Positions 45,369 to 54,610 of a stretch of DNA of 64,000 bases are shown here, in pieces. Position numbers and translations under genes: made by a program. The DNA is taken from NCBI RefSeq assembly GCF_011801145.1, contig NZ_CP046172.1:4650001-4714000 (forward strand), written 5' to 3'. The stretch comes from Nocardia arthritidis. Its GTDB lineage: Bacteria; Actinomycetota; Actinomycetes; Mycobacteriales; Mycobacteriaceae. The stretch's first letter is position 1. Every line of letters begins with the position of its first letter. The notes under the pieces are model-generated. The model was not told the origin of the DNA. It saw only the letters and a program-made list of their open reading frames with translations, and did no database searches.

Positions 45369-45613
45369 GGATCCTCCTTCGGAATTGTCCTCACCAGGAA
45401 AGACGGCGTGCGTGCTGCCGATTCATCGGTGGGCTCCGAGCTGGTCCGCCTCTCCGCGGTTTCAGGCCAGGCTCGTGTGCCGCGAGAATATCGCGGGCGG
45501 CCGACAGATTCGCGGTGGTCGGGTCAGCCCGTCCCCGATGAGTTACCCATGTGCTCACGAAATCGGTTGTCGACTCGGCATGCACGTGGCTGGTCGAGTT
45601 GGTCGGTTGCGGA
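45369..45613. other. Intergenic region between ligase and cold-shock gene
   Basis: 245 bp upstream of the ligase gene. It has a 64-codon minus-strand frame without a ribosome-binding site that I do not call. No other feature is visible. Confidence 0.4.
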
Positions 45614-46012
45614 CTACCCGTCGAGCCAGCCGTGCTGGTCGGCGAAGGCGGTGAGCCGGTCGCGGATGGTGAGGATCTCGCCGGCCGTCAGGGCCGGGCT
45701 GGCATCCAGCAGCAGTTCGGTGATGAGCCGCTTGTGCTCGGTCGCCGAGAGCTGACCGGAATTCTTGTCCTTCTTGTGGCGCGTAAGGGGGATGGCCGGT
45801 TGACCGCCGACAATGCTGAGGTTGATCGCCTTCGGCCCGCGATCGCCCTCGGTGACATCGAATTCGAACACTCTGCCCTGGCGTAGTTCGTCCTCGTCCA
45901 ACCCGATGTCGTTGACGTGTACGAACACATCGGGCCCGCCATCCTCGGGCCGAATGAATCCGAATCCCCGAGAGCTGTCGAACGACACCAATTTCCCGAT
46001 GGACACCAACAC
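45614..46012 (-). CDS. Cold-shock-domain protein with C-terminal extension
   Basis: 132 residues from a GTG at 46012-46010 (AGGAG upstream). Residues 1-67 are a CSD with RNP1 SRGFGFIRP and RNP2 VFVHVND; the remaining 65 residues (KRLITELLLDASPALTAGEILTIRDRL) are helical and are not found in CspA-type proteins. Mycobacterial CspB-like proteins carry a similar tail. It binds single-stranded RNA or DNA; its tail may bind partners. Confidence 0.88.
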   Translation of the reverse strand: MLVSIGKLVSFDSSRGFGFIRPEDGGPDVFVHVNDIGLDEDELRQGRVFEFDVTEGDRGPKAINLSIVGGQPAIPLTRHKKDKNSGQLSATEHKRLITELLLDASPALTAGEILTIRDRLTAFADQHGWLDG

Positions 46013-46178
46013 CCGCTCCTCGTCGCCGTCGCGCTACTGGGTCACTTTAACCCTCGTTATCGCATCCGTTGCGGGAAAACGTCTTTTGCCGGGCGGCCGC
46101 GGCGGCGGTATCACCGCCTGCGCGTTGAAATCGCAACGGATCGAATGGAACCGGTCCGAAATCGCGACGATCCCCGGT
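46013..46178. other. Intergenic gap between ABC ATPase gene and cold-shock gene
   Basis: 166 bp with a GGCGGT/ACCGCC hairpin near 46104-46118 that could end the M-box operon transcript; no T-tract follows. Nothing else is seen. Confidence 0.35.
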
Positions 46179-47519
46179 TCAAGACGCCCACTTGCCGCGC
46201 ACCGCCTCGAACACATTCGCGGCGGGATCGGCGGTGATCTGATCGGAATCGGTGTCGTAGTCGTACAACTCGGCGTAGCGGCCCCAGTCGATGGCCAGGT
46301 CGAGCTGGCGGCGTGCGTCGTCGGGCGAGAAGCCGCGGCGCAGCAGGTCGAGGAAGAAGGAGGCGCGCAGCGAGCCGTCGCGGGATCCGGTGAGCCCCTT
46401 GCAGATGGTGCGGACCAGGGGCGCGCGGTGGCGGGCCTGTTCGGCGAAGATCTGCTTGGATTCCTGAATATCGGCGGTGACGAAGCGGGCGCCGATATCG
46501 GTGAGGATCAGGTCGCCGGATTCGACGGTGATGAAATCGAGCATGGCGGCGGCGTCGACGAGCGGCAGCAGATCGTCGATCTCGAAATTCAGCTCGTCGG
46601 CGATATCCGGCAGATCGGCGCGACCGCCCTTGGCGTACACCAGCTCGACCAGACCCGCCAGCCCGCCGACCGAGGCCTCCGGCAGCGGCTGCGCGGTGGG
46701 GGTGGCCTTATCCGGTTCCGGCACAACGGGTTCGGTATCGCGACCGGTGAGCAGTCCGTAGATCTGATCGACCAGCGATTCGAACCAGGGCGCCCGCCGG
46801 TCGCGCGGACGCGCGTGCGGCACCGGCACTTCGGCGATGATGCGGCCGGGATTCGAGCCGAGCACCAGCACTCGGTCGGCGAGCAGCACGGCCTCCTCGA
46901 TATTGTGCGTGACGATGCACACCGATTTGGTCGGGAAATCGTCGGTGGCCCACAGGTTCACCAGCTCGGTGCGCAGATTCTCGGCGGTGAGCACGTCGAG
47001 CGCGGAGAACGGCTCGTCCATCAGCAGCAGATCCGGCTCGAGCACCAGCGCCCGCGCGAATCCGACCCGCTGCCGCATACCGCCGGAAAGCTCCTTGGGA
47101 TAAGCGGTTTCGAAGCCGTCGAGGCCGATCATGTCGATCGCGGCCAGCGCCCGCCTGCGCCGCTCGGCGGGCGGCACGTTGCGTGCGGCCAGCCCGAGCT
47201 CCACATTGTCCTGGACGGTCAGCCACGGCATCAGCGCGAAGGACTGGAATACCAGCGCCGCACCGGGATTGGCGCCGTTGAGCAGTCCGCCGCGGTAGCG
47301 CACCTGTCCGTCGGAGGGTGCGATGAGCCCGGCGATGATGCGCAGCAGGGTCGACTTGCCGGAGCCGGAACGCCCGAGCAGCGCGACGATTTCACCGCTG
47401 CGCAGCTGCAGATCGATACCGTCGAGCACGCGCAGCTCATCGCCCGCCGCGCCGGTGAACCGCTTGCCGACGCCCGCGATATCGAGCAACACCTCGCCGG
47501 TGGTGGTCGTTGCCGTCAT
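46179..47519 (-). CDS. ABC transporter ATPase with C-terminal AAA-associated domain (third gene of M-box operon)
   Basis: 446 residues. Domain 1 (about 9-265) is a TauB/NrtD-like ATPase: Walker [10 protein letters not shown] at 49-57, LSGGMRQRV signature and Walker [13 protein letters not shown]. Domain 2 (about 300-440) matches the C-terminal AAA-associated domain seen with some such ATPases. Sequence label would be nitrate/sulfonate/bicarbonate transporter, yet the operon is headed by an M-box Mg2+ riboswitch and mgtC, and contains no substrate-binding protein. Start is ATG 47519. Confidence 0.9.
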   Translation of the reverse strand: MTATTTTGEVLLDIAGVGKRFTGAAGDELRVLDGIDLQLRSGEIVALLGRSGSGKSTLLRIIAGLIAPSDGQVRYRGGLLNGANPGAALVFQSFALMPWLTVQDNVELGLAARNVPPAERRRRALAAIDMIGLDGFETAYPKELSGGMRQRVGFARALVLEPDLLLMDEPFSALDVLTAENLRTELVNLWATDDFPTKSVCIVTHNIEEAVLLADRVLVLGSNPGRIIAEVPVPHARPRDRRAPWFESLVDQIYGLLTGRDTEPVVPEPDKATPTAQPLPEASVGGLAGLVELVYAKGGRADLPDIADELNFEIDDLLPLVDAAAMLDFITVESGDLILTDIGARFVTADIQESKQIFAEQARHRAPLVRTICKGLTGSRDGSLRASFFLDLLRRGFSPDDARRQLDLAIDWGRYAELYDYDTDSDQITADPAANVFEAVRGKWAS

Positions 47520-47571
47520 GTGAGACCTCCTGTCGAACGAAAATGCTTGGCGAACAGCCCGATTCGCGCGG

Positions 47572-49308
47572 TCACAGCGAGTACCGCCGCTGTGCGAGCG
47601 CGTAGAGCCTGCGCCAGAAGACCCGGTTGATGACGACGACGAAGATGCTCATGACGAGCACCCCGATGAGGATGCGCGGCGAATCACCGGCCGTGGTGGC
47701 CTGTTTGATATAGGAGCCGAGTCCGGCGGCGACCAGCGTGGTCGACCCGTACTCCACCACCTCGGCCACGATGGACGCGTTCCACGCCCCACCGGCGGCG
47801 GTGATGCCGCCGGTGACGTAGCTGGGGAAGATGGCGGGCAGAATCAGCCTGCGCCACCACAGTTTTCGTGGCAGCTGCAGGTTGGCGGCGGCCTCGCGCA
47901 GATCGTTGGGCACCGCGCTGGCGCCGGCGATGACGTTGAACAGGATGTACCACTGCGCGCCGAGCGCCATGAGCAGCACACAGGCCCAGTTCAAACTCGC
48001 GCCGCTCCACACCAGAACGGCCGCGACGAGTGGGAACAGGAAGTTGGCCGGGAAGCTGGCCAGCACCTGAACCACGGGCTGCGCGAGCCGGGACACCTTG
48101 GGGTTCAACCCGATCCAAACGCCGATCGGCACCCAGACCGCGGTCGCGAAGATCAGCAGCACCACCACCCGCAGCAGGGTGATGAAGCCGAGCCCGAAGG
48201 CGTGCAGCACCTCGCCGAAGCCCGCGGTCGACGCGATATAGGTGACGACCCGGTATGCGCCCCAGACGATTCCGGCCGCGATCACCGCCGCGAAGACCAT
48301 ATCGCCCGCCCTGCGGCGCGCCGGTGAGGTGCGCAGCGGATGTTCGGCCAGCCCGAAGACGCTCATCACCCGGTCCACCGGCGCGACGACCGGGCCGAGC
48401 ACCCGGCCGAGCAGCGTCGGAATGGTGGAGCGGCGCAACAGGTTCAGCACCAGGCTGCGCGGCGCCTCGGCCGCCTCCGACTCCTCGACCCGGAACCGCT
48501 CGGCCCATGCGGTGAGCGGGCGCCAGAAGAAGAAGTTCACCCCGACGACCATGACGATCATCACGCCGATCGCGATGAACACCTTGCCGAGATCCTTGTC
48601 GGCGCTGGCCGTCGCCACGAAGGAGCCGATGCCGGGCAGCGCGAAATTATTGTTGTTCACGCTGATCGCCTCGGAGGCGACGAGGAAGAACCAGCCGCCG
48701 CCGAAGCTCATCATGCCGTTCCAAACCAGCGGGATCATCCCGCTCGGCGCGTCCACCCGCCAGAATCGTTGCCAGCGCGACAATCTCAGGTTGCGCGCGG
48801 CCTCGTCGAGTTCGCGCGGCTGGGCGATGAGACTGTAGTAGAAGGCGAAGGTCATATTCCACGCCTGCGCGGTGAAGATCGCGAAGATCGACGCGCATTC
48901 CAGGCCCAGCTGCGATCCGGGGAACAGCGCGATGAACCCGGAGACGGTGATGGACAGGAAGCCGAGCACCGGCACCGACTGCAGAATGTCCAAGGCGGGC
49001 AACATGATCAGCCGCGCCCGCCGCAGCCGGGCGGCGGCCGTCGCGTAGACGAAGGTGAATACGATCGAGAGCGCGAGCGCCGCGAACATCCGCAGCAGCG
49101 AGCGCGCCGCATAGTAGGGCAGCTCCGAGATATCGGTGGAAACCGTTGCGGGAGCGGTGTTCGCGTCGAACGGCACGGCGGCGCCCGCGGACAGTCGCAC
49201 GATCACATAGACGAGCACCGCGGCGCCGGTGAACACCACGGCATCGGCGATCCTGGCGCGCGGGCGGTCGAGCGCGTCGCGGGAGGGGTAGGAGCGCAGC
49301 AGCGTCAT
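47572..49308 (-). CDS. Fused double-permease of TauC/SsuC type (second gene of M-box operon)
   Basis: 578 residues containing two BPD-type permease halves, about residues 20-290 and 330-575, each with its EAA coupling loop ([16 protein letters not shown] and [17 protein letters not shown]). The halves would replace a homodimer of TauC. ATG 49308 overlaps the mgtC stop (ATGA) and the ATPase start is 52 bp downstream, so the three are one unit. No binding protein is in the window. The substrate is unknown. Confidence 0.9.
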   Translation of the reverse strand: MTLLRSYPSRDALDRPRARIADAVVFTGAAVLVYVIVRLSAGAAVPFDANTAPATVSTDISELPYYAARSLLRMFAALALSIVFTFVYATAAARLRRARLIMLPALDILQSVPVLGFLSITVSGFIALFPGSQLGLECASIFAIFTAQAWNMTFAFYYSLIAQPRELDEAARNLRLSRWQRFWRVDAPSGMIPLVWNGMMSFGGGWFFLVASEAISVNNNNFALPGIGSFVATASADKDLGKVFIAIGVMIVMVVGVNFFFWRPLTAWAERFRVEESEAAEAPRSLVLNLLRRSTIPTLLGRVLGPVVAPVDRVMSVFGLAEHPLRTSPARRRAGDMVFAAVIAAGIVWGAYRVVTYIASTAGFGEVLHAFGLGFITLLRVVVLLIFATAVWVPIGVWIGLNPKVSRLAQPVVQVLASFPANFLFPLVAAVLVWSGASLNWACVLLMALGAQWYILFNVIAGASAVPNDLREAAANLQLPRKLWWRRLILPAIFPSYVTGGITAAGGAWNASIVAEVVEYGSTTLVAAGLGSYIKQATTAGDSPRILIGVLVMSIFVVVINRVFWRRLYALAQRRYSL

Positions 49309-50024
49309 GCCTGGGACCCGCCCGCCTTCTCGTTCACCGAGGTGTGCCAGCCGACGCTGGTCACCGACGGTTCCAGGCTGAGCCTGCTCACCGCGGATTC
49401 CATCTGCCGGTCGTCGCGCTGATCGCCGACCAGTTCGGCGCGCACCTCCACCCGGCCGGGTTTATCGGTATTCGCGCTCGACACCGAGACCAGGCGGAAA
49501 TCGGTGCGGGTCAACGCCTGTACCAGCAATGCGCGCACATGTGCCTCGTTGTCGTCGTTGGTCACCGCGACGAATACATAGCTGGCGGCCTGCTCCTCGG
49601 TGGATACCGGATTGCGGTCGACGGCCCGGCCCGCGGCCCGCAGCGCGATATTCACCGCGACCACCGCGACGGTGCCCGCGAGCGCGGTGCTGTACATGCC
49701 CGCACCGGCCAACGCGCCGACCGCGGCCGAACACCACAGTGTGGCAGCGGTATTCAGCCCGCGCACGTTGAGCCCGTCGCGGATGATCACACCGGCGCCG
49801 AGAAAGCCGATGCCGGAGACGATTTGGGCGGCCACCCGGGTGGGGTCCGCATCGTTGCCCTGGAAACCGTTGGCGGACAACAACACGAACAGGGTGGCGC
49901 CGGCGGCCACCAGGGCATTGGTACGCAGTCCGGCACCGCGGGCGCGGTACTGGCGTTCGAAACCGATCGCGGTACCGAGGCCGACGCCGGTGAGCAGCCG
50001 CAGCACCATTTCGACTGTTGACAT
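49305..50024 (-). CDS. mgtC: MgtC/SapB-family membrane protein
   Basis: 239 residues. Family core near the N-terminus: GVGLGTAIGFERQYRARGAGLRTN and GIGFLGAGVIIRDG, NTAATLWCSAAVGALAGAGM, with several membrane helices, and a C-terminal ACT-like soluble domain (about 150-235). MgtC is induced by low Mg2+ and supports growth in macrophages by lowering F-ATPase activity. An M-box riboswitch and a short coding leader precede it; GGGAGA lies upstream of the ATG at 50024. Confidence 0.95.
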   Translation of the reverse strand: MSTVEMVLRLLTGVGLGTAIGFERQYRARGAGLRTNALVAAGATLFVLLSANGFQGNDADPTRVAAQIVSGIGFLGAGVIIRDGLNVRGLNTAATLWCSAAVGALAGAGMYSTALAGTVAVVAVNIALRAAGRAVDRNPVSTEEQAASYVFVAVTNDDNEAHVRALLVQALTRTDFRLVSVSSANTDKPGRVEVRAELVGDQRDDRQMESAVSRLSLEPSVTSVGWHTSVNEKAGGSQA

Positions 50025-50067
50025 GACGCTTTCTCCCGAATGATGTGCGCACCGTCGAAACAGCAGA

Positions 50068-50160
50068 TTACGGGCGGGTATGCGCCCCGTCGCGAGCTAC
50101 GAAGGTGTCGCCAGGTGAATTGTTGGCAAACAGGGATCTGGGACTATCACCGCCGGTCAT
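50068..50160 (-). CDS. Leader peptide (30 residues) between M-box and mgtC
   Basis: ATG 50160-50158 follows a near-perfect ribosome-binding site GAGGAGGT with 7 bases spacing; the frame encodes MTGGDSPRSLFANN...HTRP and ends TAA 43 bp before mgtC. It contains several Pro, Asp and Arg codons. Small open frames in Mg2+-transporter leaders can sense charged tRNA or ribosome speed. Too short for statistical proof, but the site strength is unusual. Confidence 0.6.
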   Translation of the reverse strand: MTGGDSPRSLFANNSPGDTFVARDGAHTRP

Positions 50161-50270
50161 CCGGCTCACCTCCTCAAAAACTTCCGATCGTGCCGCGCGC
50201 TTGTCGATCATGGTGGTCGCGTGCGCCTACCGTATCCGAGGAACGGGAAATCTCGACGAACGCTTGACGG

Positions 50271-50437
50271 CTTCCTCGTAAGACCTTTGGCACTGCACGG
50301 CGTGAACCCGGGGATGGGAGCCAATCGGAGTCACCCCTTAGGCCGGGGAGACCTGTCCTGACCCGGGGCGTCTCTCGACGTTCGGGGTCGCTGGCCTGTA
50401 TCCGTGCAGGAGCCTCAGCGAACGATGAGCACCTTGC
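50271..50437 (-). promoter_or_regulatory. M-box (ykoK-type) Mg2+ riboswitch
   Basis: On the RNA strand it contains the hallmark elements in order: GTTCGCTGAGGCTCCTGCAC, then CAGGCCAGCGACCCCGAACG, GTCGAGAGACGCCCCGGGTC, and, at the end, GCCGTGCAGTGCCAAAGGTC followed by TTACGAGGAAG. These match the invariant positions of B. subtilis mgtE/ykoK leaders, including the conserved GAGGCTCCT, GACGCC, GGGTCA and CAGTGCxAAAG. Length about 167 nt is normal. It is directly followed, in operon order, by a leader peptide, mgtC, the double permease and the ATPase. Confidence 0.96.
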
Positions 50438-50444
50438 GTCAGCG

Positions 50445-50473
50445 AGTAAACACCCCGCCGCGTGTCATGGCAA
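50445..50473 (-). promoter_or_regulatory. Promoter of the M-box/mgtC operon
   Basis: TTGCCA (50473-50468) and TTTACT (50450-50445) are separated by exactly 17 bases, placing transcription start about 50438, at the first base of the riboswitch. The -35 touches the stop codon region of the upstream TetR gene. Confidence 0.6.
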
Positions 50474-51109
50474 ATCGGGGGCCTGGTCCTGGTACAGAGC
50501 GCGATAGATGGTGAGCGTCGCGACGTAGTGGTCGACGATCTGATCCCGGCTCGCCCGCAGCGAGCCGTTCAGCCAGGCCGAGAACATGCCGGCATTGCCG
50601 CTTGCCATGGTGACCGCGGCCAGCCTGCGCCGCACCGGATCCTGGATGTGCGCGAACAGGTGGTCCTGCATCAACCGGGTGAATACCGGCATCACCGCGA
50701 TGGTCGTCTGCCCGAGCCCGGTGCTGGAATAGGGCTCGACCAGGAACAGTCGGGATTTGCGCGGGTCGGCCAGCACCTTGTCGACCAGGATCTCCGAGAG
50801 CTGCCGGTCCCGCGCCGGATCGTCGGTGGCCGCGAAGGCCGTCATCGGCGCCAGGAACTCGTCGGCGACCTGCCGGTACAGCACGTCGAGCAGTTCGTCG
50901 CGGCTGGCGAAGCTCTCGTAGAAATAGCGGTCGGTCAGGTTGGATCTGCGGCAGACCGCGCGCATGGTGACCCCGCTCGCGCCGGATTCCCCGATCAGGT
51001 CGAGCGCGGCCTCCAGCAGCGCGGCCCGGCGGGCCTCCCTGCGCTCGGTGAGCGTGGTCCCACCCCAGATGCGGGGACCCCCGTCGGCTGAATCCTGACC
51101 TGTCTGCAC
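50465..51109 (-). CDS. TetR-family regulator
   Basis: 214 residues. HTH in SGVTMRAVCRRSNLTDRYFYESFASRDELLDVLY at about 46-79, a mycobacterial RutR-like pattern. It directly precedes the M-box operon on the same strand, but the promoter of that operon begins at its end. No divergent partner gene; a single small secreted gene lies 69 bp upstream on the same strand. Confidence 0.9.
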   Translation of the reverse strand: MQTGQDSADGGPRIWGGTTLTERREARRAALLEAALDLIGESGASGVTMRAVCRRSNLTDRYFYESFASRDELLDVLYRQVADEFLAPMTAFAATDDPARDRQLSEILVDKVLADPRKSRLFLVEPYSSTGLGQTTIAVMPVFTRLMQDHLFAHIQDPVRRRLAAVTMASGNAGMFSAWLNGSLRASRDQIVDHYVATLTIYRALYQDQAPDLP

Positions 51110-51178
51110 TCGCCTACATTAAGGCCCTGTATCGACCGGACTTCGAGACAGGGCCTGGCGCGCCGACCGAACCTCTCG

Positions 51179-51589
51179 TCAGGACGGCACCACGCAGGCG
51201 GGGCCGAGGTTGATGCCGGTGCCGACGGCCACGCTGGTCTGCACGTATTCGCCGGTGCTGCGGACCGCGTAGAGGGTGTGGTTGCCGGGGACGGCGGGCC
51301 GCCAGGTGGCGGTGACCGAACCGGAGTCGGAGACGGTGACCCAGCCGGACGGGTCGAAACTGCCGGTGGGGTCGAAGAATCCGATGACGTCACCCGGTGT
51401 CGCGTTGGCGGTGGCGGTGTAGCTGCAGCCGGTGCCGTACTGCGACGAGCTGCCGAAGCTCATCCCGGGGGTGATGGTGATCGAGGTGACGGCGGCGGGC
51501 GCGGCGGGTGCGGTACACACCAGCGCGGCGCCGACAGCGCCGACGGTGGTCAGGGTGGCGGCGACGGTCTTCTTCGACGGAAGCAGCAT
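51179..51589 (-). CDS. Small secreted protein, Ig-like beta-rich
   Basis: 136 residues with a signal peptide (KKTVAATLTTVGAVGAALVCTAPAAPAA, cleavage near residue 32). The mature protein is about 104 residues of beta-strand pattern with two cysteines (GCSYTA and PACVVPS) likely in a disulfide. Similar Ig-like short exported proteins are common in Nocardia; function unknown. Separate from the PLP cluster by 124 bp. Confidence 0.75.
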   Translation of the reverse strand: MLLPSKKTVAATLTTVGAVGAALVCTAPAAPAAVTSITITPGMSFGSSSQYGTGCSYTATANATPGDVIGFFDPTGSFDPSGWVTVSDSGSVTATWRPAVPGNHTLYAVRSTGEYVQTSVAVGTGINLGPACVVPS

Positions 51590-51713
51590 GGTGCATCATC
51601 TCTTTCGAGTCCGATGGAGCGAATACCCGCGCATGACATCCTGCGCTAGTGCGCCAGTCTGCGCGAGCCGTGGCCGGGACACGCGCGGAATGACATTTCC
51701 CGTACCCGTCGAC

Positions 51714-53045
51714 TCATGTCCCGCTCTCCATCGGCAAACCGGCGTCGCGCCAGGCGACGACGCCGCCGGACAGGCTGGCCGCGTCGTATCCCGCCCGCCG
51801 GGCCAGTGCGGCGTAGCGCGTCGAGAGCTCGCCCACCGGGCAGACGAAGACCACCGGCCGCGATTTCGGGAACGGGATGCCCTGGACGAACATTTCGTCG
51901 AGCTGATCGTCGCGGATGTTCACCGCGCCGGGCACATGCGCGATCCGGTAGGCCATGGCGCCGCGGGTGTCCACGATCGTCGGCCTGCCGATGCGGTCCA
52001 GCTCGGCCAGTTCGACGGGCGAAAGTGCCGGTGTCGCGGCCAGTTCCGCGGTGGTGGGCACCGCGCGGCGGTCGGCCCGGCCGAACAGTTCCGGCCTGCG
52101 CTTCTTGATATAGGACAGGTACGGTTCCAGCCGGTCGCACACGATGAATACCGCGACCACCGGATCGTCGGCGGAGCGTCCCGAAAGATCCAGTGCGCCA
52201 AGGTAATCCAATGCGGCGGCATAGCTGGCGCCGCTGGTGGGCCCGGCCAGGACGCCGTAGCCGGTGGCGAGCGCGAGCGTCGCGTCGATGGCGCGGCCCG
52301 CCTCCACCGTGACGATCCGGTCGTAGAAATCGGGCTGGAAAAGCCCGACCTCCCACATCTCGTTCTCCGTCCGGATGCCGGGTATGAAGTCGGCCCGCTC
52401 GGAAACCACCGCGACGGTGCGCAATTCGGGATTGTGCTTGCGCAGGTAGGTGGCGGCGCCGCGGGTGGACCCGGTGGTGCCGAGACCGCCGATCAAATAG
52501 TCGACCCTGGTGATGCCGTCGGCGGACAGATCCTCGTGGATCTCGCGGCCGGTGCCGTGATAGTGCGCCTCGACATTCTTCTCGTTGGTGTACTGCGACG
52601 GATGATGGTACGCGCCCGGCTCCTTCGCCATCGTCGCCTCGATCACCGAATACACGTCATTGGGCGTCGTCGGGTCGGGGCATTCGGAAAGCCCTGGCAG
52701 TTCGACGATTTCGGTGCCGAACAGCTGTAACAGATCGCGTACCTCGGCCACCTTGATCCGGTTGGTCACCGCGCGCAGCCGGATCCCGTACATGGCGCCG
52801 AGGATGCGCAGCGCCTTTGCGGTATTGCCGCTGGACGCCTCGATCAGCGTCTGTCCGCAGGCCCGGATCGCCTCGATCTCGTCCCGGATCATGCCCCAGG
52901 CCACCCGGTCCTTGACCGAGCCGAAGGGGTTGTGCGACTCCAGTTTCGCGTAGAGCCGCACGCCGTCGAGCTGATGCACGCCCGGATCCAGGTGCAGCAG
53001 GGGAGTGTTGCCGATCAGATCGGTGATGTCGTCGTAGCGCGTCAC
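51714..53045 (-). CDS. Cysteine-synthase-like PLP enzyme fused to rhodanese
   Basis: 443 residues. Residues 1-310 are a CysK/beta-replacement PLP domain: Lys in NPFGSVKDR (K45), SSGNTAKAL and GGLGTTGSTRGAA phosphate loop. Residues 330-440 are a rhodanese domain with active-loop cysteine C402 in VFVCPVGELS. The fusion suggests sulfur taken up on the rhodanese and added to an O-activated serine-like substrate. Last gene of a four-gene operon; it starts by overlapping the Y4yA-like stop (ATGA). Confidence 0.9.
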   Translation of the reverse strand: MTRYDDITDLIGNTPLLHLDPGVHQLDGVRLYAKLESHNPFGSVKDRVAWGMIRDEIEAIRACGQTLIEASSGNTAKALRILGAMYGIRLRAVTNRIKVAEVRDLLQLFGTEIVELPGLSECPDPTTPNDVYSVIEATMAKEPGAYHHPSQYTNEKNVEAHYHGTGREIHEDLSADGITRVDYLIGGLGTTGSTRGAATYLRKHNPELRTVAVVSERADFIPGIRTENEMWEVGLFQPDFYDRIVTVEAGRAIDATLALATGYGVLAGPTSGASYAAALDYLGALDLSGRSADDPVVAVFIVCDRLEPYLSYIKKRRPELFGRADRRAVPTTAELAATPALSPVELAELDRIGRPTIVDTRGAMAYRIAHVPGAVNIRDDQLDEMFVQGIPFPKSRPVVFVCPVGELSTRYAALARRAGYDAASLSGGVVAWRDAGLPMESGT

Positions 53046-54610
53046 GGTGCCTCGGTGGGTCGGCGGGGCAGCGGCGGGCGCCGCGGTGGCAGCCGGCGCG
53101 GTGGCGGGACGCCGACCGGAATCAGCGGCTCGTAATCGTAATCGCGGTATACCTGGAAGCTGCCCGCACGGTGCGCGACAGCGAGTTTCAGCGGGACCGG
53201 ATGCATGGACGCGGTCGCCGCCGACAAATCCATGTGGTAGGCGGCGGTATTCGGGAACACCACCACATCACCGGGACTCGGGCATTCCGGCAGCCAGACC
53301 TTGTGATTGGTGATCAGGTCGCGCTCCAGGCACAGGCGGCCCGCGAAATACACACCGACGGAACGGGTTTCGGGCACCGGGCGCAGGGCGGGGTAGGTGT
53401 CGCCCGCCTGTGCGGGCCGAACGCCGTCACGGCCCGCGACCACCGGCACATGCGCGCCGCGGGTCAGCACCAGCGGATCCACCATCACCTCCTGGTCGGC
53501 CGGGGTCACCGCATCCCGGCTGAGGTCGACGTTGACGAGCACGCTGCCATCGGGGAGCTCCTTGGTGCACTCCACCCGCGCCACCGTCAGCCCGGCATGA
53601 TCGACCAGCGACTTACCCGGCTCCAGCCAGATCTCCAGCATGTTGTCCGCGGCCACCTGGGCGACGGTGCGTCCCCCGTGCCGCTCCAGCGGCGCGGTGA
53701 GCAACTCCTCCAGCATCCTGTTGGCCGGGACGGTATTGGCGTACTTGTGGAACACCGGCGTGCCGCGAACGACGCCACCGTCGATGTGATAGCCGAAGGT
53801 GTTGTCGCCCCAGCTCATTCGCTCGCCGCGGCCGAGCAGCGATTCGCGCAGCGCGTGCACGTAGCCGTCGAAGCGGGCGCCGTCGGCGGTGAACACCTGG
53901 CGTAGCCCGCCGCCGATATCGAGCACCGATGGCGCCAACCCGTGCCCGTACGCCTCCTCGACCAGTTCCAGGCAGGTCTCCAGCGCGCGGATCCGCTCGG
54001 CCTGCTCACCGGAATCGATATGAAAGGCGAAGCCGAGGAAGTTGATTCGGCGGCGATGCGCCGAAAGCAGATCGAATGCGCGGTCCAGATGCGCGACCGG
54101 CACGCCGAACCGGCTCACCTGCGCCTCCGGGAATCCGGAAACCCGCAGCAGCACCGGCACTTTCGCGCGGTCGCCGGCCAACTCGGTGACCCGGCGCAGC
54201 TCCCACAGATTGTCCACGTTGATGGTCGCGCCGCAGTCGACCAGATCCCGCAGGAACGATTCGCCCTTGGGTCCGGTCACCTCGATGCGCATCGGGCCGA
54301 AGCCGGCGCCGACCGCGCTGGCCAACTCCTGCGGCGAGGCCACATCGATGGCGATACCGGCGTGCTCGGCGGTGCGGACGAAGGATCTGGCCTGATTGAC
54401 CTTGTGCGCGTAGCAGATTCGGTGCCGCGACAGGTGCCGGTCCAGCACCGTGCGCAGTTGTTTGAGGTTCTCGGCGTACACCTGCGGGAAGATCAGGTGC
54501 ACCGGCGAGCCGAAGCGGATGAGGGTCTCCTCGACGGCGCCCCTGGTATCGAGGAACGCCCGCACCAGCGGATGGATCTTCGCGGGTAGAGCGGGTAGCG
54601 GTGCCGTCAT
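53042..54610 (-). CDS. Y4yA-like PLP-dependent enzyme (fold type III decarboxylase family)
   Basis: 522 residues. Diaminopimelate/ornithine decarboxylase-like fold: PLP lysine in CYAHKVNQ (K70), HIDSG in FAFHIDSGEQ, GGG in VLDIGGGLRQVF, and Cys in VNVDLSRDAV rather than the common CGG motif. The Pro/Arg-rich C-terminus (PPPRRLPPRRPPLPRRPTEA) is unusual. Y4yA homologues accompany cysteine-synthase-like genes on a rhizobial symbiotic plasmid. Substrate unknown; it may decarboxylate or epimerise an amino acid. Coupled at both ends by ATGA overlaps. Confidence 0.85.
   Translation of the reverse strand: MTAPLPALPAKIHPLVRAFLDTRGAVEETLIRFGSPVHLIFPQVYAENLKQLRTVLDRHLSRHRICYAHKVNQARSFVRTAEHAGIAIDVASPQELASAVGAGFGPMRIEVTGPKGESFLRDLVDCGATINVDNLWELRRVTELAGDRAKVPVLLRVSGFPEAQVSRFGVPVAHLDRAFDLLSAHRRRINFLGFAFHIDSGEQAERIRALETCLELVEEAYGHGLAPSVLDIGGGLRQVFTADGARFDGYVHALRESLLGRGERMSWGDNTFGYHIDGGVVRGTPVFHKYANTVPANRMLEELLTAPLERHGGRTVAQVAADNMLEIWLEPGKSLVDHAGLTVARVECTKELPDGSVLVNVDLSRDAVTPADQEVMVDPLVLTRGAHVPVVAGRDGVRPAQAGDTYPALRPVPETRSVGVYFAGRLCLERDLITNHKVWLPECPSPGDVVVFPNTAAYHMDLSAATASMHPVPLKLAVAHRAGSFQVYRDYDYEPLIPVGVPPPRRLPPRRPPLPRRPTEAP

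Noticed and set aside
45391..45585. 64-codon minus-strand frame between ligase and cold-shock genes
   Set aside because: No ribosome-binding site, no recognisable family and Arg/Pro-rich end; not called.
45813..47630. 605-codon plus-strand frame opposite the ABC ATPase
   Set aside because: The minus strand encodes complete Walker A, signature and Walker B motifs; the plus strand has no recognisable sequence.
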